From the NCBI RefSeq assembly GCF_008831505.1, contig NZ_CP044507.1, forward strand, positions 2,170,001 through 2,234,000: 64,000 nt of DNA, given 5' to 3'. The notes beneath the pieces are model-generated. The model searched no databases, was not told the DNA's origin, and was given only the letters and a program-made list of their open reading frames with translations. Shown here piece by piece: positions 26,653-35,969 of the stretch (its first letter is position 1; every line of letters starts with the position of its first letter). A program made the position numbers and the translations under genes. Origin of the DNA: Chryseobacterium sp. (lineage in GTDB: Bacteria > Bacteroidota > Bacteroidia > Flavobacteriales > Weeksellaceae).

Positions 26653-27324
26653 ATGGCTGATGCATTATCTAAGGAGACATTAACCTTCCTTACAGACCTT
26701 AACAAAAACAACAACCGCGAATGGTTTACTTGCAATAAGTCACGGTATCTGGTTGTGCAGGAAAATATGGTAAATTTTGTTGATGCCCTTATTCAGGAAA
26801 TTTCGGACTTTGATGAAGCTGTCCTAAAAATTGACGCTAAGAAGTCCATTTTCCGAATTTACCGCGACACGCGCTTTTCCAAAGACAAAACGCCGTATAA
26901 AACCAATTTCGGTGCCGGACTGGGCATGGGCAAAGGTTCAGAGATTGCGGGCTACTATCTTCACATCGAACCGGGTAAGTCCTTTCTGGCGGGAGGTGTC
27001 TATCAGCCTGACAGCAGTATCCTGAAAGAAATTCGCAGGGAAATTTCCGTGAACGCTGATGAATTTTTGGCCATCATCAACGGCAGCGAATTCCGCAAAT
27101 ACTTTACCGGACTCTCTGAGGAGGATAAGCTCATACGGGTTCCGGCGGGATTTGACAAAGATGACCCCATGGCTGAAGTACTGAAACTAAAAAGCTACAT
27201 CGCAGTTTACAACTTAACAGACAGGGAAATATTGGAAAAGGACGCAGTTAAAAAATTGGCAGATATGTTCAAACAGGTTAAACCTCTGAATGATTTTTTA
27301 AGTGCCCCGTTTAAAAAGCAGTAG
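26653..27324 (+). CDS. DUF2461 protein
   Basis: 223 residues, cytosolic. The motif block FRIYRDTRFSKDKTPYKTNF is the hallmark of DUF2461 (also called TIGR02453), a family without proven function. The N-terminal LTFLTDLNKNNNREWF is also conserved. Convergent with the thioredoxin-like gene, whose stop lies only 9 bases away, so there is little room for terminators. Confidence 0.88.
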   Translation: MADALSKETLTFLTDLNKNNNREWFTCNKSRYLVVQENMVNFVDALIQEISDFDEAVLKIDAKKSIFRIYRDTRFSKDKTPYKTNFGAGLGMGKGSEIAGYYLHIEPGKSFLAGGVYQPDSSILKEIRREISVNADEFLAIINGSEFRKYFTGLSEEDKLIRVPAGFDKDDPMAEVLKLKSYIAVYNLTDREILEKDAVKKLADMFKQVKPLNDFLSAPFKKQ

Positions 27325-27333
27325 GAATAAAAT

Positions 27334-27885
27334 TTACCTTTGGGTAAGCTTTTTAACTGTGGCCAAAAGTTCAGGATCGTCAGGGGTGATTGCGTAATAA
27401 TCAGCAATTTTACCGCTTTGATCAACCAAAATAAAACGCGGCACCCAGTTCAGCTCAATATAATCGTTGAACTTGTTTTTCCAACCCTCATCAAACCAGT
27501 AATTGATCCCGCCGGCGATTCCGTATTTATCCAGACCGCGCTTCCATTGGTCATGTGTACGGTCCAGTGAAAAATAAATGACAACCAAATCGGGATTTTC
27601 TGATTTAAGCGCATTGGTTTTGGGCAAGGCAAGTATGCAGTCCCGGCACCAGCTGGCCCAGAAATCGATCAGTACCACCTTCCCTTCATAAGGTTTCAGC
27701 ACCTGCGCTACGGTTTGCTTCTTACCGTCCGCGCCAATGAGCTTTTGGCTGAGGACATCGGCTGTAAATTCGGATTTGATATCCTTCACCGGTTTCTGCG
27801 CATAACTCAGACTGAAAAAAAGAAGTGCCAGCAGGCAAACAAGTTTCTTAGTTAGAAACTGATCATTATGTAATAGAGCCTTCAT
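27334..27885 (-). CDS. TlpA-like thioredoxin-family protein
   Basis: 183 residues from the ATG at 27885 (a TTG lies two codons upstream). A hydrophobic N-terminal signal (LVCLLALLFFSLSYAQ) sends it to the periplasm. The active site is FWASWCRDCILALPK (CxxC), preceded by EGKVVLIDFWA, and cis-Pro lies in NWVPRFILVD. It is probably a thiol-disulfide reductase of the TlpA/ResA kind. It follows trmD by 19 bases on the same strand. Confidence 0.9.
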   Translation of the reverse strand: MKALLHNDQFLTKKLVCLLALLFFSLSYAQKPVKDIKSEFTADVLSQKLIGADGKKQTVAQVLKPYEGKVVLIDFWASWCRDCILALPKTNALKSENPDLVVIYFSLDRTHDQWKRGLDKYGIAGGINYWFDEGWKNKFNDYIELNWVPRFILVDQSGKIADYYAITPDDPELLATVKKLTQR

Positions 27886-27904
27886 ATACAAATTATCATT
27901 CGGG

Positions 27905-28582
27905 TTAATCTTTCAGCAGATCAGGGCGGCGTTCCTGGGTAATCCGGACCGCTTCGTCGTGACGCCACTCCTCAATTTTGGCGAAGTGACCGCTCAGCAG
28001 AATTTCGGGCACTTTTAAACCTTTATATTCTTCAGGTCTCGTATAAATAGGTGGCGACAGCAAATTATCCTGGAAGGTATCGGTAAGCGCACTCTGTTCA
28101 TCATTCAGCACACCCGGCAGCAGGCGGATTACAGAATCTGCAAGTACACAGGCAGCCAGTTCGCCGCCGGTAAGCACATAATCACCGATTGAGATTTCTT
28201 TTGTAATATGCAGGTCCCGCACGCGCTGATCGATCCCTTTATAATGTCCGCACAGAAAGATAAGGTGTTTCTTTATGGAAAGTGAATTGGCCATTTTTTG
28301 ATTTAGGGTTTCGCCATCAGGAGTCAGGTAAATCACCTCATCATAGTCACGCTGGGATTTCAGTTCAGAAATGCAGAGATCCAGAGGCTCCACCAGCATT
28401 ACCATTCCGGCACCACCGCCATAGGGTTCATCATCCACTTTCCGGTGCTTCCCCACACTCCAGTTCCGCAGCTGATGGAAGTGTACCTCGGCTAGGCCTT
28501 TCTGCATGGCTCTTTTCAGAATGGAAGTCTGGAAGGGACTTTCCATAAGTTCCGGCAGCACACTTATTATGTCAATTCTCAT
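27905..28582 (-). CDS. trmD: tRNA (guanine-37-N1)-methyltransferase
   Basis: 225 residues. It methylates G37 of tRNAs that read CNN codons, using S-adenosylmethionine, and prevents frameshifts. Seen: [16 protein letters not shown] at the start, YGGGAGMVM, the trefoil-knot region [13 protein letters not shown] and [11 protein letters not shown]. The ATG overlaps the stop of the NDH-2 gene by 4 bases (28579-28582), so the two are coupled. Confidence 0.97.
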   Translation of the reverse strand: MRIDIISVLPELMESPFQTSILKRAMQKGLAEVHFHQLRNWSVGKHRKVDDEPYGGGAGMVMLVEPLDLCISELKSQRDYDEVIYLTPDGETLNQKMANSLSIKKHLIFLCGHYKGIDQRVRDLHITKEISIGDYVLTGGELAACVLADSVIRLLPGVLNDEQSALTDTFQDNLLSPPIYTRPEEYKGLKVPEILLSGHFAKIEEWRHDEAVRITQERRPDLLKD

Positions 28583-29841
28583 TGTTCAGTCTTGTTTTTT
28601 TTGTTTGGGACGATTATCAGGCGCAAAGATGAATCTTTATTCACATAACTCCACATCCAGTTAAAGAAAATTGCCAGTTTATTGCGCACCGAAAGGATGA
28701 GCATAAGGTGCAGGAACATCCAGAAGTACCAGGCCAGGAAACCCTGAAACTTAAAACCGGGTAAATCCACCACGGCCCTGTGCTTCCCGATGGTGGCCAT
28801 ACTGCCCTGATCCACATATTCATACTCCACCCAATCAGCTTCATTTTTCCTGACTAAATTCCGCGCAAGGTTTTTACCCTGATTTATGGCTACATTGGCA
28901 ACCTGGGGATGGCCCTGCGGATATTTTGGAGTTTCCATATGTGCAATGTCGCCAATCGCAAAAATATTTTCTGTTCCCTTCACCCTATTGTAGCGGTCTA
29001 CAATATATCGGTTGCGCAAAATCTGGTTCTCGCTTAATCCGTCTATAATATTGCCCGTAACACCGGCTGCCCAGATTACGTTGTTAGCGGGTATTTCTTT
29101 ACCGTTGGCCAGCAGCACACGGTCGCCGTCATAAGCGGTCACAATTTCGCCCTTCATGAAAATAACGCCCAGTTCATTCAGATATTTCTCGGACATTTTC
29201 TGCGATTCCGCACTCATATTGGAAAGGGGCGTCTCCGTAGAACTTACCAGAATAATGTTCAGATTCTCAAAGTTCATGTGCGGATAGTCACGTGGCAGAA
29301 TTTCACGTTTCATTTCGGAAAAGGCTCCGGCCAACTCCACACCAGTGGGTCCGCTGCCTACGATTACGATGTTCCAGTTGCCGTCGTCACTGCGTTTTCT
29401 TTCTATGATAAGTTTCTCAAATGTAAGCAGCACATGGTTCCTTATGGCTATGGCCTCCTGGGTATTCTTCATGCCAAAGGCCAGCTTCTCCATCTCGGCA
29501 TTTCCAAAGAAATTGGTCTTGCAGCCTGTCGCAATTACCAGTTTGTCATAGGTAAATTCGGAATCTTCTGTAATAATCTTGTTCTGCTCGGGTACAATGC
29601 GCTGTACTTCCGTCATGCGGTACTGGATGTTCCTGGAGCGCTGAAAAATCTTGCGGAAAGGGAATGAAATATTGCTGGGCTCAATCCTGCCGCAGGCTAC
29701 CTGATAGAACAGCGGCTGAAACATATGATGGTTTACTTTATCTATCATAAACACCTTCTTGTTCTTGTTATTGAGCGACCTGGCGAGCTGAAGCCCTGCG
29801 AAACCTCCGCCTACGATTACAATTTTCTCCCGTGTTTCCAT
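28579..29841 (-). CDS. Type II NADH dehydrogenase (NDH-2)
   Basis: 420 residues. It is a membrane-associated FAD enzyme passing electrons from NADH to quinone without pumping protons. Seen: FAD-binding [12 protein letters not shown] at the N-terminus, NADH-binding [22 protein letters not shown] and FAIGDIAHM. The C-terminal [14 protein letters not shown] and following Trp-rich helix are the membrane anchor. With menE at 49 kb it belongs to the menaquinone-based respiratory chain. First gene of an NDH-2-trmD-thioredoxin unit. Confidence 0.93.
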   Translation of the reverse strand: METREKIVIVGGGFAGLQLARSLNNKNKKVFMIDKVNHHMFQPLFYQVACGRIEPSNISFPFRKIFQRSRNIQYRMTEVQRIVPEQNKIITEDSEFTYDKLVIATGCKTNFFGNAEMEKLAFGMKNTQEAIAIRNHVLLTFEKLIIERKRSDDGNWNIVIVGSGPTGVELAGAFSEMKREILPRDYPHMNFENLNIILVSSTETPLSNMSAESQKMSEKYLNELGVIFMKGEIVTAYDGDRVLLANGKEIPANNVIWAAGVTGNIIDGLSENQILRNRYIVDRYNRVKGTENIFAIGDIAHMETPKYPQGHPQVANVAINQGKNLARNLVRKNEADWVEYEYVDQGSMATIGKHRAVVDLPGFKFQGFLAWYFWMFLHLMLILSVRNKLAIFFNWMWSYVNKDSSLRLIIVPNKKNKTEQ

Positions 29842-30010
29842 AGTACAAATTTACCTAATTAATAATTGATACCCTGCAGGTCCGCCTCACTACTGTGAAT
29901 TGAATCCGGCAGGGTTGCGATGATTAGTTGGGAACGAACATTATACCATACCGAAATCAAAAGCTGTAAAATTCGTTATTTATACTTCTTAAAGTTACTT
30001 TTGCAGTATA

Positions 30011-30874
30011 ATGCCAAATAAGAAAACCAGAGGGAAGGTCCGTAAAAGAATCCACGAAAGCCGGCGGCGCAAAATCATAGTTCGCAGAACGGTTTTGCTG
30101 ATTGTACTTGCTTTAAGCCTTATGGGCACCGGTTATTATCTTAAGGAAAAAATCTCTTTTTATTACGCCATGCATTTCCGACCTTTTAAGCATAAGAAAC
30201 TCACCAATTCTGAATTTGAGGAGCAGCGGATTAACAGGATCATTGGCGATTATGCTGATAAAACTTTTGGAATAGACATCTCCCATTACCAAAGGCCCGA
30301 AGATATTACGTGGGACAGCCTCAGCGTCGGCAACCGTTCCATCCCCATCCGGTTTGCCGTGCTTCGTGCTACCATGGGTAACCGAAACACTGATAAGCAT
30401 TTTGATGAATACTGGAAACTGGCTAAAAAACACAATCTGATAAGGGGTGCCTATCACTTTTACCGTGCCGATGAAGATCCTGTACGTCAGGCCAATAATT
30501 TCCTGGAAAATGTAAAGCTGGAGTCCGGTGACCTGCCGCCGGTGCTGGATATCGAACGTATTCCGAAGCGGAAAACCAACGCCAAACTGCTTGAAGACTT
30601 AAAAATCTGGTGCAGGATCGTAGAAGAAGCCTACGGCCAGAAACCCATTATCTACACCTATTATCATTACTACAAAGATTTCCTGGACGGTGAGTTTGAA
30701 GAATATCCGCTTTGGCTGGCTAATTACAACGATGTTCCTCAGCCAACTCCTACCGGACGCTGGGATTTCTGGCAGTTCACCGAAAACGGCATTGTTTACG
30801 GCATCAACACCAAGGTGGATGTAGACGTTTATAACGGAAGTTTGTGGTCACTGAAAAGGCTCACGCTGGATTAA
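30011..30874 (+). CDS. Glycoside hydrolase family 25 (lysozyme-like) protein
   Basis: 287 residues. A very basic cytosolic start, then one membrane anchor at about 27-44, then the GH25 barrel facing the periplasm. Catalytic residues: Asp89 in FGIDISHYQ, Asp180 and Glu182 in PPVLDIERI. Also seen: LIRGAYHFYR and GRWDFWQFTENG. The family hydrolyses the MurNAc-GlcNAc bond. A -7 box TACTTTTG (29996-30003) lies 7 bases before the start, so the leader is very short. Confidence 0.92.
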   Translation: MPNKKTRGKVRKRIHESRRRKIIVRRTVLLIVLALSLMGTGYYLKEKISFYYAMHFRPFKHKKLTNSEFEEQRINRIIGDYADKTFGIDISHYQRPEDITWDSLSVGNRSIPIRFAVLRATMGNRNTDKHFDEYWKLAKKHNLIRGAYHFYRADEDPVRQANNFLENVKLESGDLPPVLDIERIPKRKTNAKLLEDLKIWCRIVEEAYGQKPIIYTYYHYYKDFLDGEFEEYPLWLANYNDVPQPTPTGRWDFWQFTENGIVYGINTKVDVDVYNGSLWSLKRLTLD

Positions 30875-30939
30875 GATCATTTATCGTATTTTTGCTGGTT
30901 TAATCTCACGCCTTACACCGCGTACAAAATCCCGTTTCC

Positions 30940-32826
30940 ATGAACTACGTCAGCGCTGAAAATCTCACCAAATCATTTGGCATGAAGGTCCTTTTTAAAA
31001 ACATTTCATTCAATGTGAATGAGGGGGACAAAATTGCCATTGTGGCCAAGAACGGCAGTGGGAAATCTACGCTTCTTAAAATCCTAATGGGAAAAGAGAT
31101 CGCAGATTCGGGTAATGTTGTCATCAACAAAGACATCCAGGTGGTACTTTTTGATCAGGAAATTGAATTTGATTCAGATCTTACCGTAGAGGAATTTATG
31201 ATGACACTGGATTCAGCACCTATTGTAGCAGTAAAGAATTACCACCACGCATTGCACACCGAGAATCCCGACGATATGGAAAAGGCTCTGGCCGAAATGG
31301 AAATCCATAAAGCCTGGGACCTGGAAAACGAGATGAAGCAAATCCTTTCGCAGCTAAAGATCACCGATCTTGAAGCCAAAATGGGCACGCTTTCCGGTGG
31401 GCAGATCAAACGTGTGGCCCTGGCAAAACTTCTTACTGAAACGCGCGCTGAACACCGCCATATCCTCCTCATCATGGATGAACCTACCAATCACCTGGAT
31501 GTGGAAATGGTGGAATGGCTGGAAAATTATCTTTCCAAGGCTAAGATCACGCTCCTGCTTGTTACTCACGACCGCTACTTCCTGGATGCGGTTTGCGATC
31601 TGATTTGGGAGATGGAAGACCAGAACCTCTATGTTCACAATGGAAGCTATGCGACTTACCTGGAGAACAAAATGATTCGCGAAGACAACCTGAATGCTAC
31701 AATAGACAAGGCGAACAACCTGTACCGCAAGGAACTGGAATGGATGCGCCGCCAACCCAAAGCCCGCACCACGAAATCCAAATCGCGGATCGACGATTTC
31801 TACGAAACCGAGAAAGTGGCCAAAACGGACACCCGCAAGGAAAAACTGGAACTCGATTTCGAAATGAAAAGGCTGGGCAATAAAATCCTGGAGCTACACA
31901 ATATAAGTAAAAGTTACGGCAAAAAAGTCCTCCTGAAGGATTTCTCCTACCAGTTCCAGCGTGGCGAAAAAGTAGGAATCGTGGGCAAAAACGGTGCAGG
32001 CAAATCCACCCTGCTTAATATCATCCAGGGTCTGGAACCTTATGACAGTGGCTCCATAGAAACGGGCGAAACCATAAAATTTGGCTATTTTTCGCAGAAA
32101 GGTCTTAAATATAAGGAAGAAGAACGCGTAATTGATTTCATAAAGGATATTTCTGAGAATTTCCCGTTGGCCAACGGCCGTACGATTTCGGCGTCACAGT
32201 TTCTGCGTCTGTTTCTTTTTGATGACCAAACCCAGTACAGCCCTATTTCAAAACTTTCCGGTGGCGAAAAAAGAAGACTTCACCTGATGTACGTACTTTA
32301 TCAAAATCCTAACTTCCTTATTTTTGATGAACCAACCAACGACCTGGACCTTCCAACACTTACCGTTTTGGAGAATTTCCTTCAGCAGTTTCAGGGCAGT
32401 TTGATTATCGTATCGCATGACCGTTATTTTATAGACCGCGTTGTAGATCACGTATTGGCATTTGAAGGCGAGGGCAAAATCAGGAACTTTGTGGGTAATT
32501 TCTCGGAATACCGCGAGATGAAAAGCCAGGAAAGCAAAAAACTGGCTGAGCAACCCTCAATGCAGGCACCCAAAGTGGCAGAAATTGCACAAGCCGTTCC
32601 CAAATCTCCTTCGGCACAGCGCAAACTCTCCTACAAAGAGCAGCGCGAACTTGAGATGATTGACAGGGAACTACCTGTTATTGAAGAAAAGCGTGCAGCT
32701 ATTATGCAGCAACTTACTACAGAAACCGAGTATGGAGTGATCTCCAATTTGTCCGCCGAACTGGAATCGCTTACTTCCAAACTGGAAGAAATGGAACTGC
32801 GCTGGCTGGAACTCCAGGAAATTTAA
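30940..32826 (+). CDS. ABC-F family ATPase
   Basis: 628 residues, with two ABC domains and no membrane segment. ABC-F proteins act on ribosomes, as translation factors or antibiotic protection. First domain: Walker A KNGSGKST, signature LSGGQIKRVAL, Walker B LLIMDEPTNHLD. Linker about 240-300 is basic (RRQPKARTTKSKSRIDDF). Second domain: KNGAGKST, LSGGEKRRLHL, IFDEPTNDLD. The C-terminal 100 residues form a coiled coil, as in Uup-type proteins. So a Uup-like role is the best guess. Confidence 0.93.
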   Translation: MNYVSAENLTKSFGMKVLFKNISFNVNEGDKIAIVAKNGSGKSTLLKILMGKEIADSGNVVINKDIQVVLFDQEIEFDSDLTVEEFMMTLDSAPIVAVKNYHHALHTENPDDMEKALAEMEIHKAWDLENEMKQILSQLKITDLEAKMGTLSGGQIKRVALAKLLTETRAEHRHILLIMDEPTNHLDVEMVEWLENYLSKAKITLLLVTHDRYFLDAVCDLIWEMEDQNLYVHNGSYATYLENKMIREDNLNATIDKANNLYRKELEWMRRQPKARTTKSKSRIDDFYETEKVAKTDTRKEKLELDFEMKRLGNKILELHNISKSYGKKVLLKDFSYQFQRGEKVGIVGKNGAGKSTLLNIIQGLEPYDSGSIETGETIKFGYFSQKGLKYKEEERVIDFIKDISENFPLANGRTISASQFLRLFLFDDQTQYSPISKLSGGEKRRLHLMYVLYQNPNFLIFDEPTNDLDLPTLTVLENFLQQFQGSLIIVSHDRYFIDRVVDHVLAFEGEGKIRNFVGNFSEYREMKSQESKKLAEQPSMQAPKVAEIAQAVPKSPSAQRKLSYKEQRELEMIDRELPVIEEKRAAIMQQLTTETEYGVISNLSAELESLTSKLEEMELRWLELQEI

Positions 32827-32984
32827 GTACTTCTTATCCTTCAAGCGGAGATCTGCCCAAAGAACTTCCTGTATTTTGGGTATGAAGATGTGACGGATTG
32901 TCGCGCATACAGTGTTACATGACAAATCTCATTTCCGCGCTACCAGCAATGCTTTCAGGAAGTTAACACATTTCCATTAAAACT

Positions 32985-33003
32985 ATTTAGAATAATTAAA
33001 AAT
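32985..33003. promoter_or_regulatory. Operator-like near-palindrome upstream of TonB receptor promoter
   Basis: ATTTAGAAT-A-ATTAAAAAT: seven of nine positions pair symmetrically. It lies just before the -33 element of the receptor promoter. The half-site TTTAGAAT recurs, inverted, at 33057-33065. Confidence 0.45.
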
Positions 33004-33007
33004 AAGC

Positions 33008-33038
33008 TTGCAGAAAAGAGCAGGCTTTATTACATTTG
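33008..33038 (+). promoter_or_regulatory. Promoter of the siderophore receptor gene
   Basis: TTG (33008-33010), 20-base spacer, TACATTTG (33031-33038): a full match to the Bacteroidota consensus, 39 bases before the start codon. Confidence 0.8.
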
Positions 33039-33046
33039 CGGTCGTT

Positions 33047-33065
33047 ATTTTAATTCATTCTAAAT
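33047..33065. promoter_or_regulatory. Second operator-like near-palindrome, in the leader
   Basis: ATTTTAATT-C-ATTCTAAAT: six of nine positions pair. Centre 62 bases after the first element's centre, so the two bracket the promoter on about the same helical face. A Fur-type iron control is a guess. Confidence 0.4.
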
Positions 33066-33077
33066 AAAGACTAGGAA

Positions 33078-35309
33078 ATGAAAAGAAGACTTGTTTCTGT
33101 TGGCCTTTTGGCCCTTACTCTTCCCGCATATGCTCAAATGAAATTTGTAGAGGATTCCGACACCCTTCGGGTGCAGCAAATTGAGGACATCAATCTGCAT
33201 AAGACAGGAAACCCGAATAATGCGCGAACACTCACTACAAAATCCAATCTGACAGTCATGGAGAATCCGCAACCCATAGCCATCGTAACCCACGAAATCA
33301 TAGAGCAACAGCAGGCGAAGCAGTTAAGTGAAGTACTTCAGAACGTAAACGGTCTTTATATTACCTCAGCACGCGGAAATTCCCAGGACAGTTTTGGTGG
33401 ACGCGGATTCAACTTCGGAAACGATAATATTTTTAAGAATGGCGCCCGTGTAAACAGTGGTGTTTTCCCTGAAGTTACAGGTCTGGAGCGTGTGGAAGTA
33501 CTGAAGGGTGGAAACGCGATGCTTTACGGAAATGTAGCCGCTGGCGGAGTGGTTAATCTGATCACCAAAAAACCACGTTTCAGTTTTGGTGGCAGCATCG
33601 GCATGAACGCCGGCAGTTGGAACTCTTATAAACCTACAGTTGATTTTTACGGCCCACTGAGTAAAAATGTTGCTTTCCGCGTGAACGGCACCTACGAAAC
33701 TGCCGAAAGTTTCCGCGATGTGGTAGAGTCCCAGAAGTATTATTTCAATCCGTCTGTACTGTTTAACATTGGCGAAAAATCTCAGCTTATAATAGAAGCC
33801 GATTACCTGAAACATGACCTAACGCCCGATTTCGGCATTGGCGCCATTGAAAATAAAGACAAATCTTACGCACTAAACACCTTCCTGCCAAGAAATGCGT
33901 TTGTTGGCACCGACTGGCAGTACCAGAATGTAGAGCAGGTTACTGCAGGACTCACCTTCAATCATCAGTTCAATGATTTATGGACATTGAATACGGTGGC
34001 TTCTTTTCAAAACTACACCAAGGATTTCTTTTCCACTGAACGTGTTACCTGGTCTTACGACAATGCAAACCGCCTGAAATGGAACAGACCTCTGAACAAG
34101 ACTTACAACGAGCAAAATTACACTTCACTTCAGCTAAACCTGAACGGGGAACTGAATACAGGCAAGCTGAACCATAAAATCCTGATCGGGACCGACGGAG
34201 ATTACGGCGTAGCCGACGCTTACACCTTCCGGAATCCGGAAACCGGCAAAAACTTCGGAACGTCTTACACTTATGGCAGTAATGGAGGAACCGGCTTGCT
34301 GTATATGGATGATCCTTCCACGTGGGCCGGAGGCGCCATGCCAATGTCTGAAAATAAGGACAGAACACGCATACCTACACAGCGTTTCGGGATTTACGCT
34401 CAGGACTTCATCAGCCTTAACGAGCAGTTCAAGGTACTTGCCGGCTTAAGATGGTCTTATATTGAAAGTGAGAGTACCAAAAGCGATTATCTGGACAATA
34501 CGGACAGCCCGGGCGGCAAAACGGTAGACCGTGCATTTTCGCCAAAAGCAGGTATCGTTTATATGCCGAATGACAATCTTTCTGCCTTTGCAACTTACAC
34601 CAATTCTTTTGTAGCCAATACCGGCCGCGATATTTACGATAATGTGCTGAAACCATCGATTATAGATCAGTTTGAGGTGGGCATGAAAAAGAATTTCTGG
34701 AATAATGCTGTAGCACTCAACCTGACGGTTTATCAGATAGATAACCGTAACTTCTACCAAACAGCTGAATTCACAGCAGAGGGAAATCCTAATTCGGATA
34801 CCACAGTTAAGGATTTTGCAGGTAAGATGCGCAGCCGTGGTGTAGAACTTGATATTACCGGCAACCCGCTTCCAAACCTGTCCATCATTGCCGGGGCATC
34901 CTATAACCATTCTGTATATCTGGATACACCGGAGACCTTCGGTTATGTAGAAAATCAGCGGTTGGTCCGCACACCTGCCACAACGGCTAATGCATCAGTA
35001 TTTTACACTTTTGCCAAATATGTGAAAGGCCTGAAAATCGGCGGCGGCGTTTACTTTGTGGGAGACCGTATCGCGGGCTGGAACGATACCAAAGAACTGC
35101 TGGACAGCCGTAACGGCGTCTCCCGTATGCTTGAGGTGGGCGACTATGCCACCGCATCACTAAGTTTCGGATACGAATGGAAAAAATTCTCCCTGATGGG
35201 AAAAATAGGAAACCTGTTTGATGCTGTGGAATACAATTACCATGAGAATTACTCGGTGAACCCCATCACGCCGCGCAATTACTACCTCACCCTTACCTAC
35301 AAACTTTAA
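33078..35309 (+). CDS. TonB-dependent siderophore receptor
   Basis: 743 residues. Signal peptide about 1-19 (LPAYAQ). The plug domain is at about 55-175: PQPIAIVTHEIIEQQQ, SEVLQNVNGLYI, FGGRGFNFG, GLERVEVLKGGNAMLYG. A 22-strand barrel follows, and the last residue pattern YYLTLTYKL is a typical outer-membrane end. It takes up ferric-siderophore complexes using TonB energy. The promoter is bracketed by two operator-like palindromes. A PepSY-type protein follows by 33 bases. Confidence 0.93.
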   Translation: MKRRLVSVGLLALTLPAYAQMKFVEDSDTLRVQQIEDINLHKTGNPNNARTLTTKSNLTVMENPQPIAIVTHEIIEQQQAKQLSEVLQNVNGLYITSARGNSQDSFGGRGFNFGNDNIFKNGARVNSGVFPEVTGLERVEVLKGGNAMLYGNVAAGGVVNLITKKPRFSFGGSIGMNAGSWNSYKPTVDFYGPLSKNVAFRVNGTYETAESFRDVVESQKYYFNPSVLFNIGEKSQLIIEADYLKHDLTPDFGIGAIENKDKSYALNTFLPRNAFVGTDWQYQNVEQVTAGLTFNHQFNDLWTLNTVASFQNYTKDFFSTERVTWSYDNANRLKWNRPLNKTYNEQNYTSLQLNLNGELNTGKLNHKILIGTDGDYGVADAYTFRNPETGKNFGTSYTYGSNGGTGLLYMDDPSTWAGGAMPMSENKDRTRIPTQRFGIYAQDFISLNEQFKVLAGLRWSYIESESTKSDYLDNTDSPGGKTVDRAFSPKAGIVYMPNDNLSAFATYTNSFVANTGRDIYDNVLKPSIIDQFEVGMKKNFWNNAVALNLTVYQIDNRNFYQTAEFTAEGNPNSDTTVKDFAGKMRSRGVELDITGNPLPNLSIIAGASYNHSVYLDTPETFGYVENQRLVRTPATTANASVFYTFAKYVKGLKIGGGVYFVGDRIAGWNDTKELLDSRNGVSRMLEVGDYATASLSFGYEWKKFSLMGKIGNLFDAVEYNYHENYSVNPITPRNYYLTLTYKL

Positions 35310-35342
35310 GAAATCTACTGCATTCAGCTATAAAAACAAACT

Positions 35343-35870
35343 ATGGAAAAAAAGAAAAAAACAGGCAATTTAACGTCCACCATGCGTATCCTGCACCGCT
35401 ACCTGGGTTATTTTACAGCCGGCATCATGGCGGTGTATGCCATCAGCGGCGTACTGCTCATTTACCGCGACACCAATTTCCTGAAAAAGGAGAATAAATA
35501 CGAGGTCGTTCTGAAGCCAAATCTAACAGAGAAGGAACTTGCAAAAGAAATTAAGGTACGTAATGTTGAATTTGAATCTGAGGAGGGAGCTGTCAGGAAA
35601 TTTAAGGACGGCACCTATAATTTAAGTACAGGCGAAGCGAAATATTCCAAAATGCAGCTGCCATTTGTGCTGGAGAAGTTCAATGAACTGCACAAATCCA
35701 CCTCCAAACACAGATATGCCTCACTGAACACCCTGTTTGGGCTTGTGCTTTTCTTCTTTGTAATCTCTTCCTTCTGGATGTTCAACTTTAAATCCAAAGC
35801 ATTCCGGCGCGGAATGATGTATGCGGGTATCGGCTTCATCCTGGCCCTTATCATGGTATTTTTCCAGTAA
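35343..35870 (+). CDS. PepSY-associated membrane protein
   Basis: 175 residues. Membrane segment at about 22-42 (YLGYFTAGIMAVYAISGVLL), then a periplasmic PepSY-like part (LTEKELAKEIKVRNV, NLSTGEAKY), then two segments near the C-terminus (LNTLFGLVLFFFVISSFW; MMYAGIGFILALIMVFF). Such proteins sit beside siderophore receptors and may reduce or release iron in the periplasm, a role not proven for this form. It is short compared with full PepSY-TM proteins (about 370 residues), yet reads as complete. Confidence 0.82.
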   Translation: MEKKKKTGNLTSTMRILHRYLGYFTAGIMAVYAISGVLLIYRDTNFLKKENKYEVVLKPNLTEKELAKEIKVRNVEFESEEGAVRKFKDGTYNLSTGEAKYSKMQLPFVLEKFNELHKSTSKHRYASLNTLFGLVLFFFVISSFWMFNFKSKAFRRGMMYAGIGFILALIMVFFQ

Positions 35871-35969
35871 AGTTCCGTAGTCATCTGTCTTAGGACGCTT
35901 GCCTTTTTATAAACCCTCCCCGTTATTGTAGCTGCAAAATCCATATCTTTGGAATTCAAATCATCTTAC

